In this document: piece by piece, positions 1 through 11,922 of the stretch
Position numbering within the stretch: position 1 is the stretch's first letter
Layout of the letters: the number at the start of each line of letters is the position of its first letter
Source: Uranotaenia lowii
Lineage: Eukaryota; Arthropoda; Insecta; Diptera; Culicidae
DNA: 64,000 bases
Direction: 5' to 3'
NCBI RefSeq assembly: GCF_029784155.1
Contig: NC_073692.1
Span: 235,370,503-235,434,502 of the forward strand
Notes under the pieces: generated by a model
The model's input: the letters and a program-made list of their open reading frames with translations, nothing else
Database searches by the model: none
What the model was told of the DNA's origin: nothing
Position numbers and translations under genes: made by a program

Positions 1-1161
1 CGTTTTGTGAATTAAACTTAGCGCATTTTTTTGGTTTCTCATGTTTATCTCTTTGGAAATGAACAGAAAGTTGAAAATTCGTAAAAAAAATCGAAAAGGA
101 GGTTTGTTTATTAAAATGTTTCAACATGTTTTCAAACCCCTTCTTCAACGAATTTGTTCTGGACCAACCCACTTTGCATTGAATATTCTGGGAAAGCGCG
201 TCTACTTGAAATAAAAAATTCCATCAAATGTCCAAATGAGGAAACTTCTAAAGAATTCGAATGTGCCGAATCGATTGTCCGGAAATTTCTTGTGTTATTT
301 TGACCAGAAGCTGTAAAACAAATGCACATACTTATACGACAACACTTTTCAGGGACAGAAGAATCTAGAAACTAATAAAGGAAAATTCTCCGGAAAACAT
401 TCCGAAAGAAAAGGCTTAACTATTATAAATTTTAACGATATGATATTTTCGAGGAATAAAAATAACGTCAGTTTAACCACTTATCACACTGACACGAGAC
501 TTATAGAACATAATTCCTCCCAGTTTTTGGCTAGAAGCCTCTTATCGTCGACATTGCGCGGCAGCAATTCGAGCATGAAAATTTTACTGGTATCGACATT
601 TTCGTTCATTTTCGAGCAGCGCCAAAAACCAAAATCGAGTGTCCAGTCAGTGGTCAGTGGTTTAACTTTTAAGTTTACGTTCATCTATTCCAGCTGGATT
701 TCAGCTGGATTAACAAAGAAAATTATTGATTTTTAATTATTTGATACTGAAAACATCTAATTTTCTTTTTAATTTTTTTATCCCAAAATTGAGCTGAGTA
801 CTTTTGCTAAAAACGTGTGAATGAGAATTATGAGGACCGAAATGTTTGCTTTGATTCCTCAGCGTGTAGAATTGGAAAATAAGGAATCAAAACAGGAATC
901 GCGAAATGTCAAAACCAGTGAGGCCAGGCAGTGCGTGAATCGACCTATAGAAATTTATTTTATTTCATTTATCTTCAGTGACAACTATTATTATACTTTA
1001 TTTTTTGTAAATGTTATATATTTTCTACATATTCTTCATCTCATCTCTACATTTCTTTCACCTCTATTCTCAATTAAAACTTTTTACGTATCGACTTTTG
1101 TTTATTTGTTCTAAACAAAATTTTATTTACCAAAAATCCTCCATTTTTATTCCATATTCTA
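1..1161. other. AT-rich intergenic DNA
   Basis: AT-rich sequence with no supported gene. The short open frames here (for example 440-736 and 821-1114) have no recognisable domain and no coding character. I see no structured RNA. The right edge is the TA target of the inverted-repeat element that starts at 1162. Confidence 0.6.
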
Positions 1162-1992
1162 CACAGCAAATTTTTTTTTGCTGGAAACCAGCAAAATTTT
1201 GCTGGTTTTTGTCCCGCTGACTTTCCAGCAAAATTTCCAGCAATTTAAATTGCTGGAAAAAACAGCAAACGTTAATGCTGGTTTCCAGCAATTCAAATTG
1301 CTGGAAAATCAGCAATCCAGATTCCTGGAAGCCAGCAATTTCTTTCAAAACAACCGGCTGTATTTAGTACCAAATTTATATTTCAATTCTAAATTAAATA
1401 TTGATTACTGCCTTGTTTATAATGAGCAATGTTCCCTGAGAAAAAAAAAAGAAACAAATGAGCAATGAAAAAGAATTTGTTTCTTTCATTTTAAAATTAT
1501 GTTTGGATTTATTTCCAAGAACTTATTTTTTAAATTTTCCAACACCGGCCCTGGAGTGGCAGCTTTGTGCCAAAGTGTTGATCATTCGCCACCTGAGAAA
1601 AGAGTTCTGATTAATATCATTATGAAATCTGTCCAATAAAAACTCACCCTTGACTTATGTCTGGTTGCTAGAATATAGAGGAAAATAAAAATAATTATAT
1701 TAATCTAACCAAATTCGTAAAATAGAGTCTCACCTTGTTTCAGCGTACGAAAACAAACAAACTCCAATGTGACAACTCGATTGCTGATTTTCCAGCAAAC
1801 TAGATCAATTGCTGGAAAGTCCAGCAATTTGAAAACCGATTGCTGATTTTTCAGTAAAAATGACAAGAACCCAACCGATTGCTGAAAAATTCAGCAATTC
1901 GAAAACCGATTGCTGGTTTTCAGCAAACATTTGGATTGCTGAACGTTTCCAGCAATTTTTTTTGCTGGAAACCGAGGCAAAAATTTACTGTG
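1162..1992. mobile_element. TA-flanked inverted-repeat element with CCAGCAA subterminal repeats
   Basis: The element starts CACAGCAAATTTTT and its right end, read inward on the minus strand, is CACAGTAAATTTTTGC, so the two ends are inverted copies. Both ends are flanked by TA (1160-1161 and 1993-1994), the target typical of the Tc1/mariner-like group. Both ends carry dense short palindromes of the type TTGCTGG/CCAGCAA (about 1165-1350 and 1775-1985). The interior is AT-rich and has no transposase, so this is a non-autonomous copy. The same terminus occurs at 32601-37245 and at 31085. Confidence 0.8.
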
Positions 1993-2153
1993 TACATCTA
2001 TTTTCTCCATCCTCCAACTTTTGTTTAATTTCTCGTTTCGCTCATTTCATCTCTACAGGGGTGTAATACAAAATAATTCAAATTTTCAATAAATTAGACC
2101 AAACATGGCCAAACATGCTGCCACGAGGCTACGCCTAGATGTTGCTCTAATGT

Positions 2154-2529
2154 AAGATTGCCAGATTGCCCGGTTTATCCTGGTTTGTCCGATATTTAAT
2201 ATAAAATTTGTGAAAAGTCCGGTCTTACCCGGTTGCTCTTATTTAAAATACGATTCAATATTTCCTGATGAGTTTCGATGGAGAATAAATATATCAATTG
2301 ATTTTCTTGATTTTTATTATTATTTATTTCTTTATAGAGTTTTCCGTCACGCGAATCAAATATTTCCTAAAAATAATATCGTATTTGAAATATTAATTTT
2401 TATTGAATAATACAAGGAATTTGATCAAATTTGTCCAGATTTTGTGAAGAAAGTTCTGAAATCAAATGCTTGGTTGTTAGACAAAAATTTCAAGGATTTG
2501 CACGGCCTGGGAAAAATTCTGGCAACCTT
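2154..2529. mobile_element. MITE-like element with TTGCCAGA ends
   Basis: The left end reads AAGATTGCCAGATTGCCCGG. The right end, read inward on the minus strand, is AAGGTTGCCAGAATTTTTCC, giving a short imperfect terminal inverted repeat. There is no coding capacity. No convincing target duplication could be fixed, so the limits are approximate. A related pyrimidine/purine motif (TTGCCC...GATTTTGGG) recurs at about 2670-2705. Confidence 0.4.
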
Positions 2530-2787
2530 AACTTAAAATATGGTTAGTCTTCACACAAATATTTGAGCTAGATTTGTCAAAATGCTCATGAACAGTTTTC
2601 TTGAAGTCAGAATTCGATTTCAAATAATAAATAAATTCATTATTGTTGAGTAATACTTAGATTTTTACCAAATTTGCCCAGATATTGCCCGGATTTTGGG
2701 TTGCATTTTCCTAAATTGAATGCCTGAATTCTGCCAGGTTTTAGATAAAATAGCACGGACTTCATTGCATTCTCCAAGAATAAAATT

Positions 2788-5227
2788 CTATTTCATTTAT
2801 CGAACTCATGGCAGATTTCAATCGATCAAACTTTATGGGCCAAGGTATTGCTTTTTAAGTTGTATGAAAAATTGAATAAAATTTAAAAATGTTTCGTTTG
2901 TTGTTATTTTTTCCAGTTTTTTTCCAATCTCCATATTGATATGCGACAGGCAATTTAATTTATTTTGTTTTCCTATTTTCGAATCTGATGAAAAAAGACA
3001 AATCAGTTTCAAAAACATTTTTTTACTCGCTTGTAATGCGGATCACTTCCATCAATGATTAACTTTTTAGTTTCAATCAAATTTGTTATTTTTATCCTTC
3101 TGCAGCTTTTATAAAGACTCCTATTCTTCTAGAAATTCGAACAAATTTGTCGTAATGCTGTGTGTGTATGAAAAAAAAATGACAAAATAACAAAAATGCC
3201 AAAAAAGAAAAAAACGACAAAAATTACAAAAATGACAAAAATAACAAAAATAACAAAAATGACAAAAATCACAAAATTGACAAAATTGACAAAATTGACA
3301 AAAAATGACAAAAAAAAAAACAAAAGTGACAAAAATGATTGAATTTACAAAATTGACAAAATTGACAAAATTGACAAAATTGACAAAATTGACAAAATTG
3401 ACAAAATTGACAAAATTGACAAAATTGACAAAATTGACAAAATTGACAAAATTGACAAAATTGACAAAATTGACAAAATTGACAAAATTGACAAAATTGA
3501 CAAAATTGACAAAATTGACAAAATTGACAAAATTGACAAAATTGACAAAATTGACAAAATTGACAAAATTGACAAAATTGACAAAATTGACAAAATTGAC
3601 AAAATTGACAAAATTGACAAAATTGACAAAATTGACAAAATTGACAAAATTGACAAAATTGACAAAATTGACAAAATTGACAAAATTGACAAAATTGACA
3701 AAATTGACAACATTGACAAAATTGACAAAATTGACAAAATTGACAAAATTGACAAAATTGACAAAATTGACAAAATTGACAAAATTGACAAAATTGACAA
3801 AATTGACAAAGTTGACAAAATTGACAAAATTGACAAAATTGACAAAATTGACAAAATTGACAAAATTGACAAAATTGACAAAATTGACAAAATTGACAAA
3901 ATTGACAAAATTGACCAAATTGACAAAATCGACAAAATTGACAAAATTGACAAAATTGACAAAATTGACAAAATTGACAAAATTGACAAAATTGACAAAA
4001 TTGACAAAATTGACAAAATTGACAAAATTGACAAAATTGACAAAATTGACAAAATTGACAAAATTGACAAAATTGACAAAATTGACAAAATTGACAAAAT
4101 TGACAAAATTGACAAAATTGACAAAATTGACAAAATTGACAAAATTGACAAAATTGACAAAATTGACAAAATTGACAAAATTGACAAAATTGACAAAATT
4201 GACAAAATTGACAAAATTGACAAAATTGACAAAATTGACAAAATTGAAAAAATTGACAAAATTGACAAAATTGACAAAATTGATAAAATTGATAAAATTG
4301 ACAAAATTGACAAAATTGACAAAATTGACAAAATTGACAAAATTGACAAAATTGACAAAATTGACAAAATTGACAAAATTGACAAAATTGACAAAATTGA
4401 CAAAATTGACAAAATTGACAAAATTGACAAAATTGACAAAATTGACAAAATTGACAAAATTGACAAAATTGACAAAATTGACAAAATTGACAAAATTGAC
4501 AAAATTGACAAAATTGACAAAATTGACAAAATTGACAAAATTGACAAAATTGACAAAATTGACAAAATTGACAAAATTGACAAAATTGACAAAATTGACA
4601 AAATTGACAAAATTGACAAAATTGACAAAATTGACAAAATTGACAAAATTGACAAAATTGACAAAATTGACAAAATTGACAAAATTGACAAAATTGACAA
4701 AATTGACAAAATTGACAAAATTGACAAAATTGACAAAATTGACAAAATTGACAAAATTGACAAAATTGACAAAATTGACAAAATTGACAAAATTGACAAA
4801 ATGGACAAAATTGACAAAATTGACAAAATTGACAAAATTGACAAAATTGACAAAATTGACAAAATTGACAAAATTGACAAAATTGACAAAATTGACAAAA
4901 TTGACAAAATTGACAAAATTGACAAAATTGACAAAATTGACAAAACTGACAAAATTGACAAAATTGACAAAATTGACAGAATTGACAAAAATTACAAAAA
5001 TAACAAAATTGACAAAAATGAGAAAATTGACAAAATTGACAATGCAGCAGATAACAAAACTTGATTTTTTTTCTTAACTCAACATAATTATTCATCTAGG
5101 AATGCACCGTCCTGAACAGATCTTCATTTTTGCAACTTGTTGCATAAATACCTATGAATTTCCTAAAATCAAATGGTTATTCCTATCCCGTAGTGAAGTT
5201 TGCTGGCAATTAAACATTTACGAACAT
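2788..5227. repeat. Segmental tandem duplication, copy A (~2.44 kb)
   Basis: The sequence from 2788 is repeated almost exactly from 5228, head to tail. The flanks of the internal 9-bp array (2788-3340 and 4990-5227) match copy B with only isolated differences, for example C at 3047 versus T at 5486 and a different length of an A-run near 3310. Each unit consists of a ~550-bp unique left flank, the 9-bp minisatellite and a ~240-bp right flank. No gene was recognised in the flanks. Confidence 0.9.
3346..4990. repeat. 9-bp minisatellite GACAAAATT, array A
   Basis: About 180 head-to-tail copies of GACAAAATT, preceded by a degenerate zone (3170-3345) of GACAAAAAT-like units. Rare variant units mark positions: CATTGAC near 3709, ATCGAC near 3929, GAAAAAATTG near 4246, GATAAAATTG near 4281 and 4290, ATGGAC near 4801, ACTGAC near 4945 and CAGAATTG near 4977. 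As 9 is a multiple of 3, nearly all frames stay open, giving long artefactual tripeptide repeats such as (LTK)n and (CQF)n on both strands; these are not genes. Confidence 0.97.
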
Positions 5228-7717
5228 CTATTTCATTTATCGAACTCATGGCAGATTTCAATCGATCAAACTTTATGGGCCAAGGTATTGCTTTTTAAGT
5301 TGTATGAAAAATTGAATAAAATTTAAAAATGTTTCGTTTGTTGTTATTTTTTCCAGTTTTTTTCCAATCTCCATATTGATATGCGACAGGCAATTTAATT
5401 TATTTTGTTTTCCTATTTTCGAATCTGATGAAAAAAGACAAATCAGTTTCAAAAACATTTTTTTACTCGCTTGTAATGCGGATCATTTCCATCAATGATT
5501 AACTTTTTAGTTTCAATCAAATTTGTTATTTTTATCCTTCTGCAGCTTTTATAAAGACTCCTATTCTTCTAGAAATTCGAACAAATTTGTCGTAATGCTG
5601 TGTGTGTATGAAAAAAAAATGACAAAATAACAAAAATGCCAAAAAAGAAAAAAACGACAAAAATTACAAAAATGACAAAAATAACAAAAATAACAAAAAT
5701 GACAAAAATCACAAAATTGACAAAATTGACAAAATTGACAAAAAATGACAAAAAAAAACAAAAGTGACAAAAATGATTGAATTTACAAAATTGACAAAAT
5801 TGACAAAATTGACAAAATTGACAAAATTGACAAAATTGACAAAATTGACAAAATTGACAAAATTGACAAAATTGACAAAATTGACAAAATTGACAAAATT
5901 GACAAAATTGACAAAATTGACAAAATTGACAAAATTGACAAAATTGACAAAATTGACAAAATTGACAAAATTGACAAAATTGACAAAATTGACAAAATTG
6001 ACAAAATTGACAAAATTGACAAAATTGACAAAATTGACAAAATTGACAAAATTGACAAAATTGACAAAATTGACAAAATTGACAAAATTGACAAAATTGA
6101 CAAAATTGACAAAATTGACAAAATTGACAAAATTGACAAAATTGACAAAATTGACAAAATTGACAAAATTGACAAAATTGACAAAATTGACAAAATTGAC
6201 AAAATTGACAAAATTGACAAAATTGACAAAATTGACAAAATTGACAAAATTGACAAAATTGACAAAATTGACAAAATTGACAAAATTGACACAATTGACA
6301 AAATTGACAAAATTGACAAAATTGACAACATTGACAAAATTGACAAAATTGACAAAATTGACAAAATTGACAAAATTGACAAAATTGACAAAATTGACAA
6401 AATTGACAAAATTGACAAAATTGACAAAATTGACAAAATTGACAAAATTGACAAAATTGACAAAATTGACAAAATTGACAAAATTGACAAAATTGACAAA
6501 ATTGACAAAATTGACAAAATTGACAAAATTGACAAAATTGACAAAATTGACAAAATCGACAAAATTGACAAAATTGACAAAATTGACAAAATTGACAAAA
6601 TTGACAAAATTGACAAAATTGACAAAATTGACAAAATTGACAAAATTGACAAAATTGACAAAATTGACAAAATTGACAAAATTGACAAAATTGACAAAAT
6701 TGACAAAATTGACAAAATTGACAAAATTGACAAAATTGACAAAATTGACAAAATTGACAAAATTGACAAAATTGACAAAATTGACAAAATTGACAAAATT
6801 GACAAAATTGACAAAATTGACAAAATTGACAAAATTGACAAAATTGACAAAATTGACAAAATTGACAAAATTGACAAAATTGACAAAATTGACAAAATTG
6901 ACAAAATTGACAAAATTGACAAAATTGACAAAATTGACAAAATTGACAAAATTGACAAAATTGACAAAATTGACAAAATTGACAAAATTGACAAAATTGA
7001 CAAAATTGACAAAATTGACAAAATTGACAAAATTGACAAAATTGACAAAATTGAAAAAATTGACAAAATTGACAAAATTGATAAAATTGACAAAATTGAC
7101 AAAATTGACAAAATTGACAAAATTGACAAAATTGACAAAATTGACAAAATTGACAAAATTGACAAAATTGACAAAATTGACAAAATTGACAAAATTGACA
7201 AAATTGACAAAATTGACAAAATTGACAAAATTGACAAAATTGACAAAATTGACAAAATTGACAAAATTGACAAAATTGACAAAATTGACAAAATTGACAA
7301 AATTGACAAAATTGACAAAATTGACAAAATTGACAAAATTGACAAAATTGACAAAATTGACAAAATTGACAAAATGGACAAAATTGACAAAATTGACAAA
7401 ATTGACAAAATTGACAAAATTGACAAAATTGACAAAACTGACAAAATTGACAAAATTGACAAAATTGACAGAATTGACAAAAATTACAAAAATAACAAAA
7501 TTGACAAAAATGAGAAAATTGACAAAATTGACAATGCAGCAGATAACAAAACTTGATTTTTTTTCTTAACTCAACATAATTATTCATCTAGGAATGCACC
7601 GTCCTGAACAGATCTTCATTTTTACAACTTGTTGCATAAATACCTATGAATTTCCTAAAATCAAATGGTTATTCCTATCCCGTAGTGAAGTTTGCTGGCA
7701 ATTAAACATTTACGAAC
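5228..7717. repeat. Segmental tandem duplication, copy B (~2.49 kb)
   Basis: Second copy of the 2788-5227 unit in the same orientation. Homology begins at the CTATTTCATTTATCG motif and ends with ACATTTACGAACA at about 7717, after which the sequence diverges. The unit is slightly longer than copy A because its 9-bp array has more units. The flanks are nearly identical, which implies a recent duplication or gene-conversion-like homogenisation. Long-read support would be needed to exclude an assembly duplication. Confidence 0.9.
5782..7484. repeat. 9-bp minisatellite GACAAAATT, array B
   Basis: About 185-190 copies of the same 9-bp unit as in array A. Most diagnostic variants occur in the same order: CATTGAC near 6328, ATCGAC near 6556, GAAAAAATTG near 7053, GATAAAATTG near 7080, ATGGAC near 7375, ACTGAC near 7437 and CAGAATTG near 7469. 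The spacing differs, so units have been gained or lost since the copies separated. A private variant, ACACAATTG, lies near 6290. No coding function. Confidence 0.97.
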
Positions 7718-9040
7718 AATTCATATAGTTTTCATCTAATTCTACTTTGAACTTACAGTACATGTGGTTATGTAGGCGGAAGTGGCTCCTGAGACATTTC
7801 TCTGGAGCCACTGCCAATCCTGAGGATTTGATATTATTTCCACAGCATTTTGTACTTTTCTGCTTTTAACTATATTCTTATCATGTGTTAAAATTAAACG
7901 AATATCATGACAGACTCACAAGTTTTTTTCAAACTAGCTTGAAGCTCAAAAGCTTGTTGAATTTTGGTGCTTCGAGAAGGGTTGTTCCATACCAATTCAG
8001 ATAATCCAAAAGGGGGAAAGTTGGTTAAGCAATAAAAATTCTAAACTATTTTGAAGATCCGACTAATATCACTAAGCTGAAAAGTTAAATAAAATTAAGC
8101 GAGATAATTTTTCAAAATATGCACTTTTTTTATTTAAAGTTGCTTTGATTGGTGCTCTTTTTGGGACGCATTTTTATTCTACTACTTCCGGAAACCTTTA
8201 GCTACTTTTGAGTTTGTTATGTTTCCGGTGGCTGTATCGTGAACGTCGTCCTGGTCTCCTAAAGTCCTTGGTTGCGTTGAGCTTCCCGCCATTCTAGCTA
8301 CATCATTGATAACGATTTGCCATAGAAAATAAACTTTTCCCATATCTTCTGCTGCGTGCATAAGGCCTTGAGATCGAAATGTCCCACTTTTAAACGTTCA
8401 AAGTTTGATTGGGTTCACGGCATCATAGTTTTTCCCCCGAACGACCGACATGGAATTGAATAAGGAAACTGTAAATATCCACAGAAACCCACTCCTTCCT
8501 TCGGATCCGAAACAACCACCCACAATCTTTGCCAGTTCCGGCTCTGTTGGCTGGTTGCTCGGGGGAAGTGAATCGCATGACCAGCTTCAATACACATACA
8601 CATAACTTGGTACTGGCAAAGCTGCACCGCACCGAGGAAGCTTTTCTATATGCAGCCAAGCTCCGGAATGTGTGCCAAGTGGAAACAGCAATATCAACGG
8701 CAAACTGCGAAAGTTATTAAGGACAATGTTCGTTCACTGTTCCATCCCTCGTCTCGTCGCCTCCGGATTTCGATTCTTCGGAGTGAACTTTTGGATTTCC
8801 CGGACCATCATCATCCAGTCAGGAGCTTGATTCCGCACTTTTTTCACCCAATAATACTCGCGGTTCATTCAATTGTGGCTATCAAGTTCGGTGCAATACA
8901 TGTTGTCCGGGTGCATTCCAACATTGCCACATAGAATAACGACAAATATTGTTCGACGATGTTTCATGGTATTCTTTGGTATTCGATGGTATTTTTAGAA
9001 ATTTTTAAATACAATCATTAAGGTTATTTGATACAAATTT
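7718..9040. other. Intergenic DNA without a recognised gene
   Basis: Mixed-composition sequence. A small perfect hairpin (AGTGGCTCC / GGAGCCACT, loop of 13-14 bases) lies at about 7781-7812. The stretch 8400-8935 is less AT-rich and has several overlapping short open frames on both strands, none with a recognisable domain. I could not assign it to any element. It runs directly into the 13-bp satellite. Confidence 0.5.
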
Positions 9041-9536
9041 GAAATCTGAATCTGAAATCTGAATCTGAATCTGAAATCTGAATCTGAAATCTGAATCTGA
9101 AATCTGAATCTGAAATCTGAATCTGAAATCTGAATCTGAAATCTGAATCTGAAATCTGAAATGTGAATCTGAAATCTGAATCTCAAATCTGAATCTTAAA
9201 TCTGAATCTGAAATCTCAAATCTGAATCTGAAATCTGAATCTGAAATCTGAATCTGAAATCTGAATCTGAAATCTGAATCTGAAATCTGAATCTGAAATC
9301 TGAATCTGAAATCTGAATCTGAAATCTGAATCTGAAATCTGAATCTGAAATCTGAATCTGAAATCTGAATCTGAAATCTGAATCTGAAATCTGAATCTGA
9401 AATCTGAAATGTGAATCTGAAATCTGAATCTCAAATCTGAATCTTAAATCCTGAATCTGAAATCTGAAATCTGAATCTGAAATCTGAATCTGAAATCTGA
9501 ATCTGAAATCTGAATCTGAAATCTGAATCTAAAATC
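9041..9536. repeat. 13-bp satellite (TCTGAATCTGAAA)n, left block
   Basis: Tandem array of a 13-bp unit made of two related half-units (TCTGAA and TCTGAAA). A variant cluster (GAAATGTG, then CTCAAATC, then CTTAAATC) occurs at about 9151-9200 and again about 248 bp further on, so part of the block is a higher-order duplication. The array stops at the T-run (poly-A tail on the minus strand) of the LINE and resumes at 13842, so the LINE inserted into it. Open frames across the array are repeat artefacts. Confidence 0.95.
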
Positions 9537-9613
9537 TTTTTTTTTTTTTTTTGTACGCTTTATTTTAAGAGGGATTAACCTAATGTTTTCACCCTCAAAT
9601 AAAAATTAAATAA

Positions 9614-10972
9614 TTATATCACATTGAATAGATCACACTGTTTAAGGAAACGAATGATTTGTTTTTCCTTAATTTTGTTGTTTTCCAGTTTGTCTGCCAG
9701 GCTGCCTTCGGGTAGTAGATTTCGTCTTTGGTTGTCATATTTCCGGCATTCAAGTAAAATGTGTTTCACCGTAAGCTGGATACCACATGTTTCGCATATT
9801 GGTGTATTTTCTCCTTCCATTAGGTATTTGTGCGTTATCCAGGTGTGACCATTCCTTAGTCGGGTAAGGACTATCTGTTCTCGTTTGCTGCTTACATCCT
9901 TCCATTTTTCTGTTGTTGCTTTTACTTCTTTCAGTTTCACGTTTTGCTGTTGGTGCCAATTCCGTTCTTGTTTCATCTTCAACTCTTTTCTAATCCATTT
10001 TAGCGCGTCCGCTTTAGGAATTTTTGAATTGTATCTTTCTCCATTTCTGCCTAAATTCGCCAGTCGATCCGCTTTTTCATTGCCAGAGATACCTACATGA
10101 CTAGGAATCCAGACCATCGTAACGTTTCTCAGATTGTTCTTGTGCAATATGTTTTGGATGATTGGGTGTTTCGTTCCTGATTCTAGGGCAGTTAGGACAC
10201 TTGCCGAATCGGTGTATATTACTGTTGGAGAATTAGCTAGTTCTATCGCTGCGTCGATAGCAATTGCTTCTGCCGAGAAAATTGATAAATTTTTCGGAAG
10301 ATTCCGGGAAATGTTTTCTTCCTCAGGGTTGTAGATACCAAAGCCAACCCTTCCATCTGCAAGTGATCCGTCGGTATATAATTCATTTCTGAATCGGTAT
10401 TTGGTGGCTTTCAGGTGGGCAAACATATTTACTGCTGACCTCTTGTTGCCGCCTGTTTTAAACTGGTGTTTTATTGCCCAGTCGATTTTGGGTGGGTTTC
10501 CATTCCAGTTTCTGATCGTTTTGGTACGAAGTGGATAAATTGGAGGGATGCATTCGTTTATCGTTTCTAATAATAATCGATTTGCTCTGTTCATCAAATA
10601 GTTTTCACTACTATTTGCTCTTTCGGCAATCCATATTGCCTTTCTAGCCCAATTTTCTGCAACTAGATGTTCGAATGGAGCTACGCCGTTTTCCACATAA
10701 AGAGCTTCGATCGGTGTTGAGCAGAATGCGCCTGATATTGTTCTGAGCATTTTATTATAAATAGTTTTAAGCATCATCATATTTTCAGGTTCAAACAGCT
10801 CCCATCCGTAAAAAAGCTTCGACATGACTGTTGAGAAACCAATTTTCAGTAAGGTTTCTCTGTTTCCAAGGCAGCTAATTACCTTTAGGAAACGGATGCG
10901 TACTGAGCATTCTTTTAATAGCATCTTCGTGTGGTTACTTGAATTACCTTTTGAATTGATTTCTACACCCAA
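9614..10972 (-). pseudogene. LINE ORF2 C-terminal part: RT tail, RNase H, zinc knuckle
   Basis: An open segment of 452 codons. Residues 1-190 are the RT thumb/connection region (LGVEI-like start, then FYGWELF). RNase H follows, with the catalytic acidic residues visible as D201 (YTDGS), E235 (SAEAIAID), D255 (YTDSAS) and D302 (GNEKADRLAN), so the active site is complete. A CETCG...H...C knuckle follows, near the C-terminus. The frame is offset by one base from the RT segment upstream (overlap 10963-10972), so the original single ORF is frameshifted in this copy. It ends with the stop at 9614. Confidence 0.85.
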
Positions 10973-11922
10973 GATTTTTGCTGTTCTACTTTTTTTATCT
11001 CCATACCGTTAGCAAAGATATTTTTAAGTTTTGCAAATCGATGCCTTCCCTTTGTGCCGTGGCATGTATGCAGCAAGGTGCTCTTTTTGGCGTTTATCAC
11101 AAAGCCATTCTTATTCTCCCACGTTATGATTCGATCGATACTATACTGAAGTCTTTTCCGACATATTGCTACAAATTTACTCCCGCAAATCAGCAGAATA
11201 TCATCTGCATAAATGAGCACAGATACGTTTTTTGGGATGAAATTGAATACGTCATTTATCACCAAAATAAAAAGTGTTGGGGATAGCACTGAACCTTGCG
11301 GAACTCCAGTTTCCTGGGGTCGCTCTGAAGAGAAAACTCCACCTACAGCTACACAAAATGTTCTGTCTTGTAGAACATTTTTAACAACCTGGTATAGCCA
11401 GTTTCCGACTCGGGCTTTCTTAAGAGCTTTCAAAATACCTGGTCTCCATGTTCGATCGAAAGCCTTAGAGAGATCAAGCGATGTCAATTCAGAGTGTAGG
11501 TTTTCGTGTCGGTGTTCGGTAAGGATGTCTTTAAGCTGGCTTAGGTGACTGGTTGTTCCTCTGCCACTCCGAAATGCGTGCTGGTTAGGATGCAGAATGT
11601 TGTTTCTTTCCAGGTGCTGTTGTAGTCGTCGGTTGATCATTCGTTCATATATTTTTCCCAGACACGATGTAAGGGCAATTGGTCGGAAACTGTTCAATTC
11701 TCCTGGTTTTGGAATTGAGATGATGATACTCTTCCTCCATTCTTTAGGATATTCACCATACTTCCAAAGTTTGTTGAATACTTCCAATACAACTTTCTTT
11801 GCTTCTGGGGGCATATTTTTGACCATACTGTAGGTGATTTCGTCGAAGCCTGTTGATTTCCCAGTGCATTTACTAAGGGCTGTATTTAGTTCGACTCCTG
11901 TAAAATCAATGTGTAAAATCAA
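10963..11922 (-). pseudogene. LINE ORF2 middle part: reverse transcriptase
   Basis: 319 codons with classical RT motifs: GFDEI...EWRKSIIISIPKPG (fingers), RPIALTSCLGKIYE, HAFRSGRGTTSHL, motif A SLDLSKAFD (aspartate at about residue 150), motif B GVPQGSVLSPTLF (about 206-218) and the catalytic YADD (238-241). All core residues are present. The 5' boundary coincides with a 13-bp tandem duplication (TGTAAAATCAATG twice, 11899-11924) that shifts the frame relative to the endonuclease part. Confidence 0.88.

Noticed and set aside
3346..4990. CRISPR array
   Set aside because: Units are contiguous 9-mers without spacers, and the context is eukaryotic. The same holds for the other arrays.
3121..7587. 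Very long open frames of 500-670 codons over the 9-bp arrays on both strands
   Set aside because: They consist of a three-residue repeat forced by a 9-bp unit without stops and exist in several frames at once. No domain, start context or splice signal supports them.
8415..8934. Possible small gene from overlapping ORFs
   Set aside because: Four short frames overlap on both strands without domain, and none has better coding character than the others.
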